From Diphasiastrum complanatum (Eukaryota; Streptophyta; Lycopodiopsida; Lycopodiales; Lycopodiaceae): 64,000 nt of DNA. Location of the stretch: the NCBI GenBank assembly GCA_029204225.1, contig MU832640.1:1-64000 (forward strand). The letters run 5' to 3'. Positions 53,195 to 63,435 of the stretch are shown piece after piece. The stretch's first letter is position 1; the number at the start of each line of letters is the position of its first letter. The notes under the pieces were generated by a model. That model was not told where the DNA came from, made no database searches, and saw only the letters and a list, made by a program, of their open reading frames with translations. The position numbers were made by a program, and so were the translations under genes.

Positions 53195-53895
53195 TGTGAA
53201 GAATTGCCAAAAATTGGCAAATCTAGCTTGATAAAAAACCATGTAGAATAGTGTAAATTGTGTACACAAGTGGGTCCCACACATGTGAGGCCATGATGCC
53301 ACATGGGAAACCCATCCTAATGTAGGTTAGGTCAAGTCAAGAGAGTTGGTCATGTCTATTTGGTGGTCATCCCTACTTTATAGGACCTACACCTAAGTTT
53401 AAGGTGAAAATTTGACCAACTAGCTACCTACCAAGCATAACTCTAGGAAATAGACTAGGGTTTCATTTTAGGTCAAGGAGAGTGAGTTAACTTCCTTATT
53501 ACATGCTAGAAATCCACCTAACTTCAAGAAGGAAGTCGAATTTGCTATGTATTCCCTCTCTCCATAGTGAGAAGATAGAAAATTTTTGGAGCTCATTGGC
53601 AATCTCAAGCTAGTTCACTATGTACATTGAGTTTTTGTGATCCAAATGAGACCAAATAAATTTCTACTTGTTTCTCAGGTTGAAGGACGTACTACAGCCT
53701 GTAGTACACACGTGTGGGCTCGTATTTCAATGTTTATCAATGCTTTTGATTGTTAGTGCTTGTTGTTTGTCAAATTGCCAATCTAGATCAACTTTTTTGT
53801 GTCTAGTTTTTTGATAGATTGTTAAGCAAGCATCCAATCACTCTTGTGGATCTTTTGTAGATCCATTTATGGTCCAAAAGTACAGTACTTTCACA
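53195..53895 (+). repeat. 5' LTR of the nested element
   Basis: 701 bp, ending in CAGTACTTTCACA right before the primer site. It contains the perfect palindrome GTACTACAGCCTGTAGTAC (53689-53707), which overlaps a G-box palindrome CACACGTGTG (53707-53716). Confidence 0.95.
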
Positions 53896-53908
53896 TGGTA
53901 TCAGAGCC
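53896..53908 (+). other. Primer-binding site of the nested element
   Basis: TGGTATCAGAGCC follows the LTR end with no spacer; a perfect match to the plant initiator tRNA-Met 3' end. Confidence 0.9.
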
Positions 53909-54699
53909 AAGTACAAGAGCATAAGCCATTGATCCAATGCAAATCCATTTTTAGCAAGTTTTGGTGCTAAAAACTAGTATTGAGAGGGCAAGCTAGAATC
54001 TTGATTTTGGTGAGGAGATTTGATCCCAAACTTGGTAGGGGTCCAAATCCGTACTGTCCACATGTGTGGGCACCTCTGAACCTGCATTTAATTCATGGTA
54101 TTCATTTGATCCAAAAAAATTCAATTTGTGACCTGTTGGTGTAATTTCTAGTGGAGATCCTAGGATAATCTACCAAGATCATTTGCCATTGATTAGATTT
54201 GAATTTGTTTCATGGAATCTAATTAATCTAGGCTGAGTTCAAGTCCTATTAAGGTTAAAAACAGGTCTTGAAAGTACACCAAGAAGGAAGAAAGAGATTA
54301 AGCCATTTTTTGTCCAAAAATAGCCAAAATTGGCAAGATTTGATTGTAAGTAGATTTCACATCATCTTATCTTCATTCCAACTTTGTGAGGGAGTGCTAG
54401 AACTGAGATTATAAGTCCATTTGTTGGATTAGAAATCTAATTTGAGTGAAAAACTACAAGAGAGAGACCTTAGTGAGTTTCTAGAGACAATCAAATCCAT
54501 TTCTTGGCAAGATTTGTTTGAAAGTAGTTTTCACTTCATCTTATCTTCATTCTTGCTTTGTGAGGGAGTGATAGAACTGTGATTATAAGTCCATTTGTTG
54601 GATTAGAAATCAAATTTAAGTGAAACACTACAAGTGTGAGACCTTTTTGAGTTTCAAGTCAATCAAATCTATTTCTTGTTTGTAGAAGTCACTAGTAAG
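53909..54699 (+). other. Untranslated leader of the nested element
   Basis: About 790 bp without coding sense between the primer site and gag. It contains an imperfect direct duplication of about 180 bp: the stretch near 54350-54440 (TTCACATCATCTTATCTTC, then TAGAACTGAGATTATAAG) recurs near 54530-54620 with a few changes. Confidence 0.7.
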
Positions 54700-55647
54700 A
54701 TGGCATCTGCTGGAGCATACCTTCTAGAAGCTAGTGAGAGGTTGAATTCTACAAATTATGCTATTTGGAAGGTTAGAATGGAGTCACTCTTAGTGCTCCA
54801 AGACCTTTATGAGTTCTTGATTGAAGATGAAGATGAAGCTTTAGGTGCACAAGAGTTAGCTAGATACAAGAAGAGATCTAGGCTTGCACTTCATTGTGTG
54901 AAGATGAATGTGAGCAATGATTTGTTGAGAGAAGTATCAGCATGTACTAGTGCTAAAGAGGCTTGGGAGTCTTTAAAATCAATCTATGAGTCTAGCAACA
55001 CTTCTAGAGTTCTTATGCTTAGAAATCAAATTTTGCAAAGCATGAGAAGAAGTGAGGAGAGTGCACAGGATTATGTACTCAGAATCAAGTCTCTAAATAG
55101 GGAGTTGGCTTCCATTGGAGAGAAGATTCATGATGGAGAGCTTGTACAAATTGTCCTTAATGGTCTAGGAGATGACTTTGCAAATTTGGTCCAAAGTTTT
55201 GCCATCCAAGACACTTTTCCAACTATACAAAAACTTCACAGTGTATTAGTGGTTGAAGAGTGTAGGATGCTCCATGCAAAATCTAGGATGAGTTCCTTGT
55301 CTTTGCAGGATGGTGATGAGAAAGCCAATTTCTCAGTCAAGGGCAAAAAGAAGACCAATGGAAAGAAAAAGCATCCAAAGGAGGCCAAAGAAGAGGATGA
55401 TGCATCAAGCTCAAAGGACAAGTCAAAGCAAAAATGCTTCTTTTGTGGAAGGGAGGGGCATTATGCATCTGAATGCTACAAGAGGCTAAGAGCACAAGTG
55501 GAGGAGGACAAACAAGGAAACCTTGCAAAGGAGGAGGAGGAGGATGAAGTAGATGTATTCTTGATGGCATCTACATCCTCACCAACAAGCAATAGCAATT
55601 CAAGAGACAATTGGTGGATCGACAGTGGGGCTAGACATGTCTTGTGA
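54700..55647 (+). CDS. Gag polyprotein of the nested Copia element (with start of protease)
   Basis: The open frame runs 54676-55647; the likely start is the ATG at 54700 (MASAGAYLLEASERLN), since it begins the conserved gag N-terminus; eight in-frame codons precede it. Gag packages the element RNA into virus-like particles. Visible parts: N-terminal retrotransposon-gag domain (NYAIWKVRMESLL, AWESLKSIYESS, LVQIVLNGLGDDFANLV), a Lys-rich linker, zinc knuckle CFFCGREGHYASEC (CX2CX4HX4C, about residue 250), an acidic tail, and the protease active-site start WWIDSGA. The frame is then lost: RHVL followed by TGA, where a live element should continue. Gag itself looks intact, unlike most elements in this window. 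Confidence 0.88.
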   Translation: MASAGAYLLEASERLNSTNYAIWKVRMESLLVLQDLYEFLIEDEDEALGAQELARYKKRSRLALHCVKMNVSNDLLREVSACTSAKEAWESLKSIYESSNTSRVLMLRNQILQSMRRSEESAQDYVLRIKSLNRELASIGEKIHDGELVQIVLNGLGDDFANLVQSFAIQDTFPTIQKLHSVLVVEECRMLHAKSRMSSLSLQDGDEKANFSVKGKKKTNGKKKHPKEAKEEDDASSSKDKSKQKCFFCGREGHYASECYKRLRAQVEEDKQGNLAKEEEEDEVDVFLMASTSSPTSNSNSRDNWWIDSGARHVL

Positions 55648-56840
55648 AAAGGACTTTTTCTCAAACTTACACTCTTTCAATGTTTGTCTTTACTGCAAAT
55701 GATGAAGAGTGTAGGATAGATGGTGTTGGTACCATCTCTTTGTGTCTAGAATCCTCAAAATGCATGGATCTAGAAAATGTCCTTTATGTACCATCAATCA
55801 CCAAGAACATGCTTAGTGTTGGTTTACTCTTAGAAAGTGGTTTGGATGTCCACTTTAAGCATGGTGTTTGTTTCATCTTGAAGAATGATGTTTGCATTGC
55901 AAAGGGATTTAAACATGGAAGATTGTTTAAGTTGGAAGCTAGTGTTGCTTTTGAAAGAATGAACTTGGCAAAGGAGGAGATCACTCAAGAGGAGATCTTG
56001 GCAAAGTGTGACCTTGCTTGCATTGAGGAGGAGCATCAAAAGGAGGAAGATCTTGAGGATCAGCCTCAAAGCATGAGAGTTCCAAGGGAGTCCTCAATGA
56101 CAATGGCCGAGTCATCAAATTGCATGCAAATTGTCCATTCAAGTGTGCATCTTGCAAGGGTGGTGAGCATTGGAGAGTCTAATATCTTTGAATACTTTTT
56201 GGAAAGTAGTAGTAGACATGAGGTGACTTGTTTCTTACCTTTAAGATTCATGGTGTTTATTACTTTGTATGACAAGACAATGAAATGGGCTGTTTTGAAA
56301 TCTACATTTGTTGTTGATAAAGCAATTTCATTGGATAACTATTTTTGTAATAGTTTGAATAGAGTCATAAAAGATGAAACATCATTTGCTTTGGAAATCT
56401 TTGTGTTCACATGCTTTGTGCATGATCATTCCAATGTAAGGACCAAAGATTATCCTATTTCAATGATAGGAATAATGGTAGTGTTTTGCTCTTCAAGTAG
56501 AGATTGTAGATTCTACTTGTTTTTGACCAAAGAATTTGTCAATGGTGGAAATGTGATCTTTCAAGAGTGGAAGATTTGTAAACTTGAAGAAGCACCTTTG
56601 GATCAACACCTTATTCAATTCATTGATGTTTTGGAGTCAAGTCAAGTGGAGGATCAAGCTCAAGACCCGAGGACTCCAAGAAGAATCTTGAGTATCAAGA
56701 TGGAGCCATCTAGGCTCAATCATATGGATCAAGCAAGACAAGTTGTCTTTGGAAACATTATTTATGCACTTAATATTTTAATTGATGTATCTTCAAGTGC
56801 ACAAAATGCCTTGGAATCCATGGCTTGGCATGATGTTTAG
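55644..56840 (+). pseudogene. Defective pol of the nested element: protease remainder and integrase C-terminal hinge
   Basis: A 398-codon frame overlaps the gag stop. After about 12 codons in a shifted frame it reads protease/pre-integrase sequence (NDEECRIDGVGTISLCL, DLENVLYVPSITKNMLSV, KHGRLFKLE). The zinc-binding HHCC region and the D,D,E core of integrase are gone; residues about 110-200 are acidic and unassignable. Near residues 210-310 integrase C-terminal sequence returns: FTCFVHDHSNVRTK, SSSRDCRFYL and KEFVNGGNVIFQEWK, the hinge that precedes RT. RT and RNase H are absent. That the frame stays open through a deleted pol is unusual. Confidence 0.7.
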
Positions 56841-57039
56841 TTTTGAAGTGTGCTACATGTATGTAGATACATTTATGGAACATCTTGTAAGGGATCCTCT
56901 AAGAGGTGGTGAAAGATCCTTCATGGACATCATTCTCTATTGGAGTCTCAAAAGTTCCTTCTTTGTAGCTGGATTTTTTAGACACTTCTAAAAGCTTTCA
57001 TTGATCTATCAAGAGAGTTGTAAATAGATCAAGCTAAAT
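56841..57039 (+). other. Sequence between the pol remnant and the polypurine tract
   Basis: A short overlapping frame (56782-56991) shows no domain. The polypurine tract TTGAGGAGGAG follows at 57040-57050. Confidence 0.6.
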
Positions 57040-57050
57040 TTGAGGAGGAG

Positions 57051-57751
57051 TGTGAAGAATTGCCAAAAATTGGCAAATCTAGCTTGATCAAAAACCATGT
57101 AGAATAGTGTAAATTGTGTACACAAGTGGGTCCCACACATGTGAGGCCATGATGCCACATGGGAAACCCATCCTAATGTAGGTTAGGTCAAGTCAAGAGA
57201 GTTGGTCATGTCTATTTGGTGGTCATCCCTACTTTATAGGACCTACACCTAAGTTTAAGGTGAAAATTTGACCAACTAGCTACCTACCAAGCATAACTCT
57301 AGGAAATAGACTAGGGTTTCATTTTAGGTCAAGGAGAGTGAGTTAACTTCCTTATTACATGCTGGAAATCCACCTAACTTCAAGAAGGAAGTCGAATTTG
57401 CTATGTATTCCCTCTCTCCATAGTGAGAAGATAGAAAATTTTTGGAGCTCATTGGCAATCTCAAGCTAGTTCACTATGTACATTGAGTTTTTGTGATCCA
57501 AATGAGACCAAATCAATTTCTACTTGTTTCTCAGGTTGAAGGCCGTACTACAGCCTGTAGTACACACGTGTGGGCTCGGATTTCAATGTTTATCAATGCT
57601 TTTGATTGTTAGTGCTTGTTGTTTGTCATATTGCCAATCTAGATCATCTTTTTTGTGTCTAGTTTTTTTATAGATTGTTAAGCAAGCATCCAATCACTCT
57701 TGTGGATCTTTTGTAGATCCATTTATGGTCCTAAAGTACAGTACTTTCACA
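57051..57751 (+). repeat. 3' LTR of the nested element
   Basis: 701 bp, the same length as the 5' LTR. The palindrome GTACTACAGCCTGTAGTAC (57545-57563) and CACACGTGTG (57563-57572) are conserved. It ends TTCACA, followed by the AATTA duplication. Confidence 0.95.
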
Positions 57752-59654
57752 AATTATATAACCACTCTTCAGGATTATAAATTATATAACCACTCTCGAG
57801 TTGTGAAACTTGGAGACAACTCATCTCACACAATCCAGGGTGAAGGAACAATCAGGGTTGAATTTCATAAGGGTGAATTCAAATTGTTGTCCAACGTTCT
57901 CCACATTCCAAATCTGACCAAGAATCTGCTCTAAGTTAGCAGAATTATCGATTTTTTTTGGAGGTTCGAATTTGACACAAATGGCTATACAATCTCTGAC
58001 AAGTCCCAAAAAGCTCTAGCTTTTGGGAGAAGAAGTGGCAATTTATAGAAGCTCAATCACTGCTACTCTTCGAACAGTCAAGCTCTTCACACCACTACAT
58101 CTGAATCAACTGATATGCTATGGCATCTCAGATTAGGCCATCTCAACTTCAACAGTGTTCAACAAATGTCAAAACAAAGTTTAGTACAATACCTGTCTCA
58201 TATTAGCAAATCGAGTTCTCCATGTGAAAGTTGTATTATCAACAAGCATGCTAGAAGTCCATTCATTTCTAATTCAGTTCACACTTCTAGAAATTTGCTG
58301 GACTTTTTACACAATGACATTTGTCGCCCAATGCAGACTGCTACCACAGGGGGGACACTATATTTTCTTACCTTCATCAATGACTTCTCACGATGAACTA
58401 CTACTAACTTTTTGAAGAACAAATCAAAGGCATTTAAATTCTTCAAGCAGTTCAAGGCATCTGTAGAAAATCAGACCCAGAGAAGGATCAAAGCACTACG
58501 TTCAGATGGAGGGGGAGAATTTATCTCCACAAAATTTAAAGAATTTTGCAAGGTCAACAGGATATACCAACAATATACAACAAGCTACTCCCCATAATTC
58601 AATGGTGTAGCTGAAAGGAAGAATCGGACACTAGTTGAAAGTGCCAAGAACATGCTGGCCCATGCATTTCTTTCAAAGAAATTCTGGGTAGAAGCTATCA
58701 ATACAGCTGCCTATTTACAAAATCGATCCATCACCAAAGCCCTGGATGGCAAAACACCTTATGAGGTGTGGACAGGATCGAGACCATCACTCAAAAACAT
58801 CAAATGGATGTTCAGACCGCTTTCCTCAACGGGACTATTGAAGAGAAAAATTTTATGTCACAGCCTAAAGGATATGAGCTGAAGAGTAAGCAAGACCTTG
58901 TATGTAAAATACACAAGGCACTCTATGGGCTGAAACAGTCACTCAGAGCCAGGTTCCAAAAAATAAATGCATTTCTCATTGAGAATGGAAACTCAGCAGA
59001 TTCGAATGTCTACTTCAAATTTGTATCGGATTTCTTCATCATCATCGCTCTCTATGTTGATGATACTCTATTATTTAGTAATAATCTAAATCTGATGAAG
59101 GACACCAAATGCATGCTGGCCAAGGAGTACAAAATGACTGATATGGGTCCAACCCACTATTGTCTCGGAATAAAAAAATTTTGAATTTGACCCAGCAGAC
59201 TGTTATTCATCAGCCAACAGAGATATCTCACCAACGTGCTAGAAAGGTATGGAATGGGTAACTGCAAACTAAGTCTATTTCCACTCAACCCAGGACTGAA
59301 GCTGTCAAAGGAACAATCTCCTTAAACTGAGACAGTAAAGGAGGAGATGAAGCAATATCCCTTCCACTCCATCATCGGCTCACTAATGTATGCAATGATC
59401 TACAATCGACTAGACCTTGCATACTCAATCAGTTCACTCAGCCAGTTCCTATCAAATCCGGGTTTGATGCATTGGAAAGCACTTACAAAGGTCATGAAGT
59501 ACATCCAAGCAACCAAACATCTCAGCATATGCTATGGAGGCAGCCAACTGCCAACATTCTAGAAGGATACACAGATGCAGATTGGGCAAGGGGCGTTGAC
59601 ACCAGAAGATCGACTTCTGGATTCATATTTCTATACAATCAAGGCCCAATCTAA
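57752..59654 (+). mobile_element. Host Copia element, right part: protease, integrase, RT and RNase H
   Basis: Protease resumes at the AATTA duplication (VKLGDNSSHTIQGEGTIRV, LLSNVLHIPNLTKNLL). Integrase: LWHLRLGHLNFNS and CESCIINKHARS (zinc), FINDFSR, RSDGGGEFIS and NGVAERKNRTL; the usual FIDD reads FIND. Near 58795 integrase (GSRPSLKN) is fused by deletion to RT (WMDVQTAFLNGTIEE in the next frame). RT continues with KALYGLKQSLRARF and YVDDTL near 59055. RNase H (YTDADWARGVDTRRSTSG) runs to 59654, where it meets a minus-strand Gypsy. No 3' LTR remains. A duplication of about 28 bp (GGATTATAAATTATATAACC) sits next to the insertion point. Confidence 0.9.
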
Positions 59655-61040
59655 GATATACCCAATCATCAACTTTAAAATCTCTAGGAGACCTCTTAAG
59701 ATTAGCATAGTGCTTAGCTCTATCCTGAGCACTCCGGATACAAGCATGGGCCACTTGCAACATTTCATGCATATCATGCAAGAAATTGGCAACTTCTTGG
59801 ATCTTAATTGACTTTGTCTCCACATTTACCGGAGATCTAGGTTGAAAATCGTACACCAGTATAAACAGACTATAACCAGTAACATAATATTTTTTACTAT
59901 TGTAAGCAAATTCAATCAAAGGAACGTAATCTTCCCACTTAGATTGCATGCGAGACACATATGTTCTCGACATATCCTCCATAGTCTGATTAGTTCTACA
60001 CACATCCAGAAGCCTCCATCTTTCTTCGCTTTCAGAAGAACATGAGTACCCCAGGTGACTTACTTGGCTGAATATGACCCATCTTCAAATATTTTTTAAT
60101 TTGCTTAGTAATTTCTCTCTCTCTCTCTTCTTTCTGAGAAAACCGGTATGGTTGTCTAGAGATAGGGTGACTACCTGGAAATAACTCAATCATGTGGTCT
60201 ATCGACCTAGACAAAGGTATTCCATGATGTAATTCTTCTGGAAAAATATCTTTAAATTCAGAAAATATCTTATTCTTCTCAATTTGCTCATGATCTAAGT
60301 CTATTGAGTTAAGAATCTTTGACATTCACAACTACTTAGATGCATTTCAGAAAAATCCAAAATTGGCTTAGCAAATCAAGAATAAGCTTCATATTGCGAT
60401 TACATTAGCAAATGAATTCATCCCAGATGGATGTACATATATGTCTCCAAACAGTGTAACTATTTCTTTACCCTCCTAAAAAGAGAGAACATGCTTCTAA
60501 AAATCTATATCAGGATGCTTATTAAATAACCACTCATACCCTAGATTATATCCATACGTGCTAAATCTAAATCATGGAAATCTAATAACTCTCTATAATC
60601 TTGGATCCATATTGGGAGCCTTGGAACTTTAACATCCCATGTCTCCAACTCCGCACCTGAAGCTAGATATACTCGATATCTATGGTTACTGGCTTCAGTT
60701 TCCAGGCCGAGTTTCTGCACAAGACCAAAATTAATAAAATTATGAGTGGATCCATTGTCCACTAAAATACTAACTTCATGTCCTTTAATAGTGCCTTTCA
60801 AACGAAATAATTCATTTGGCAAGAATGAAAGCAGTACTAAAAGAACAATCACACTCACAATTAACCTTGTTAATTTCCAACTTCAAATTTTCTTTACTTG
60901 GCATCTCAATGACTTGAGTTGCGCCTTTCTTTCGTTCTGGACAGAATTTCATAACGTGTCCAGGCTTAATACAATGAAAACACATATTCGATTTCCTAGC
61001 CTTTTTTTGGGACATATGTTTCTTTTGATGCAATTTGGTC
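59640..61040 (-). mobile_element. Deleted minus-strand Ty3/Gypsy element
   Basis: From right to left: gag zinc knuckle CFHCIKPGHVMKFC (about 60975), retropepsin-like protease with ILVDNGSTHNFI (about 60765), pre-RT linker and RT start ([35 protein letters not shown], 60280-60050), then integrase C-terminus (YVSRMQSKWEDYVPLIEFAYNS, VDDWVYLR, 59960-59650). RT core, RNase H and integrase core are deleted. The protease active site reads D-N-G instead of D-S/T-G. It abuts the RNase H end of the host Copia. Confidence 0.88.
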
Positions 61041-61164
61041 TAGTTCGTCAAAATACTTGATGGTGCTTGAATCTCCAAGATAGATGAATTGATCTCTGCT
61101 GTAAGCTGCATAATCGGTAAACCATTCTCTCTAATTCAGTTGCATTAGCTAGCATCTCTCATGA

Positions 61165-62640
61165 AAATGTAAACGATAATGCTATTCTGTGGCATAGTTG
61201 ATTTGGACATGTGGATACAAGATCACTTTCCTATATGCGTTGTAATAACTTAGTTGATGGATTGTATTTCCCTTCTTCATTAGATAGGAAATCTTTCTTT
61301 TGTGAATCATGCGTCTATGGCAAACACTCTAGAAGCAAGTTTCCCAAATCACATTCCATCAAAACAAAGCATGTATTGGATCTTGTACATAGCGATCTTT
61401 GTGGTGCAATGCCAACTTCGTCCTTAGGAGATGCAATATATTTTATGACTTTCATAGATGATCATTCTAGATAGTCTACAGTCATGTTCATTAAGCACAA
61501 ATCTGAAGCCTTTGAATGCTTCAAGAGATTCAAGGCCATGGCTGAGACACAAATGTCTACAAAAGTGAAGGCACTCCGAACTCATGGTGGTGGCAAATAC
61601 GTCTCTAATGAGATGTCTGACTATATGGCTGAACATGGCATTAGAAGACAGTTCATGACTTCCTATTCACCTCAACAAATGGGATTGCAAAAAGGAAGAA
61701 TCGAACTCTTCTCAACTCAGCCAGAATCATGCTATATCAAGCACACCTACCTGCGAAGTTCTGGGCAGAAGCTACTGCCACAGCCTGTTATGTGTGGAAC
61801 AGATTCAACACCAAAGCCATCAACAACAAGACTCCTCATGAAATTTGGCATGAGCACAAGCCTAGTGTCAATCATTTAAAAATCTTTGGTTGTATATGTT
61901 TTGTTCACATTCCTAAACAACTTAGGAAGAAGCTGGATCATAGGACAAATAAATGTAGTTTCGTTGGCTATCCTGATGAACAAACAACCATCGATAAATG
62001 ATGCTATGTCATTTCATCCTATTTTACGTAGCATGGATTCTTCCAACATTGATGTTCCTTCTACAGGACATGCAACTACAGCTACATAAGTCGAGCGGCC
62101 AACAATACTTCTCATCAAACCAGACCAAGCCAGCTCGAGTAGATCTGGAGTAATTCAAGAAGAAACATCATTGCATCCTGTTCAACCAAACGTCCGCAGA
62201 CTCACGGACTCGGAGAGTTTCTGAGAGGTATACAACTCAATCACTCTGGACTTCATCAGAAGAACCAGAGAGCCTAGCCAAAGGATTCACTCAAGTCCAA
62301 GGAGTGGATTATCAAGAATTTTTCAGTCATGTTGTGAAGATGCAGTCAATCAGGACTTTGATTGCGCTAGCAGCCGCAGAAGACCTCGAAATGCACCAAA
62401 TGGCAACATTTCTCAACGACAACGTCAAAAAGAAGTTGTGTACCTTCCAACCGGAAGGATTTGAAGTCAAAAGCCAAGAGCACAAAGTATGCAAGCTGCA
62501 CAAAGCAATCTATGGTCTAAACAGGCTGCAAGAGCATGTTTCGATAGAATCAACTCTTATCTCATTCAATTGGGATTTGCAAACAATTCAGCTAACTATA
62601 ATGTTTATTCGATTAGCATACACTTAAAAATTAATTCATA
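61165..62640 (+). mobile_element. Copia fragment: integrase and partial RT
   Basis: Pre-integrase zinc sequence (ILWHS.FGHVDTRS, CESCVYGKHSRSKF), integrase core FIDDHSR, then RTHGGGKYVS where the catalytic D should be, and a damaged GLQKGRIEL in place of GVAERKNRTL. Integrase C-terminus reads AKFWAEATATACYVWNR and FGCICFVHIPKQLRKKLD to about 61980. RT restarts near 62280 (KGFTQVQGVDYQEFFSHVVKMQSIRTL) and runs to IYGLNR near 62520 before decaying. The hinge and the first part of RT are missing. Confidence 0.85.
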
Positions 62641-62784
62641 CTCACAAAAGCAGAATGAGTACAGTCCACCGAAGATATTAGAAATGGCTTGAGGTATTAC
62701 TGGATATTGTGAAGAATTGAAAAAGATTATCTATGTTAGATATAGGGGTCTTATGTTTTTTATATCAAGCATCTAGGTGTAGGA
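62641..62784. other. Spacer before the last LTR
   Basis: It contains TGTGAAGAATTGAAAAAG at 62708, similar to the first bases of the 701-bp LTR family but not continuing as that LTR. Confidence 0.4.
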
Positions 62785-63422
62785 TGTTGATAGGACCAAA
62801 TTTGGCATAGATGGCAAATTACCCATTTCCACTTGTAATGCAACTATTTAGCCAAAATAGATCAAAAGGCTAAACTCGTGCCAATTAGAGTGTAGACAAG
62901 TGTAATACTTTTGTTTGATGAAATTTAAGAGGTCCAATAGGATTTAGAGGTGGAATCTTGAGGGGTCCAATAGAATTTGAGGTTTGCTTGAAAATGGTCC
63001 AATAGAATTTAGAGGTGAATGGATCAATGGTCCAAGAGGATTAAGAGGTGGCAAAAGTGTGGTCCAATCATAGTTAAGCATAGTGGTAGCTTGTGGATCT
63101 ACTAGTATCATTGTACTCCTCATTTGGATCTAATTGATTTTGAGATTGAGTGGATTTTGTGAGTAATTGGTTTTCTAGCTTTCTCTCTCTACACGAGAGC
63201 TCATGATGATTTTCTCTCTCTACCCGAGGAGAGTAGCTTGTTTTTACTTAGATTATTTTTGGAACACTTCCCACACGTGTGAGTGAGAGTTGGAAGTGTA
63301 ATAGTGTGTTTTTGCCATAAAATCAAAGATAGATCTTGAATCTCAATCTAGTCTTGATTTTGGTGCATCTACACACCTTAGGAGATCACAAGTACATGTA
63401 GTCCACACGTGTGAAATCAACA
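62785..63422 (+). mobile_element. 5' LTR (638 bp) of an element that runs out of the window
   Basis: It starts TGTTGAT and ends ATCAACA (inverted ends) and is followed at once by a perfect primer site. It contains repeated GGTCCAATAG(A/G)ATTTAGAGG words (62930-63050) and CACACGTGTG palindromes near 63273 and 63404. Confidence 0.8.
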
Positions 63423-63435
63423 TGGTATCAGAGCC
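63423..63435 (+). other. Primer-binding site of the last element
   Basis: TGGTATCAGAGCC directly follows ATCAACA. Confidence 0.9.

Larger units (their letters stand above)
53195..57751 (+). mobile_element. Nested young Copia-type LTR retrotransposon (4557 bp), defective pol
   Basis: Two 701-bp LTRs (53195-53895 and 57051-57751), both TGTGAA...TTCACA, differ at about nine positions by eye. The flanks carry a perfect 5-bp duplication AATTA (53190-53194 and 57752-57756). The primer site TGGTATCAGAGCC starts at 53896 and the polypurine tract TTGAGGAGGAG ends at 57050. It is inserted in the protease region of another Copia element. Gag is intact, protease is frameshifted, the integrase core is missing and RT is absent, so it should depend on another element for movement. 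Confidence 0.95.
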
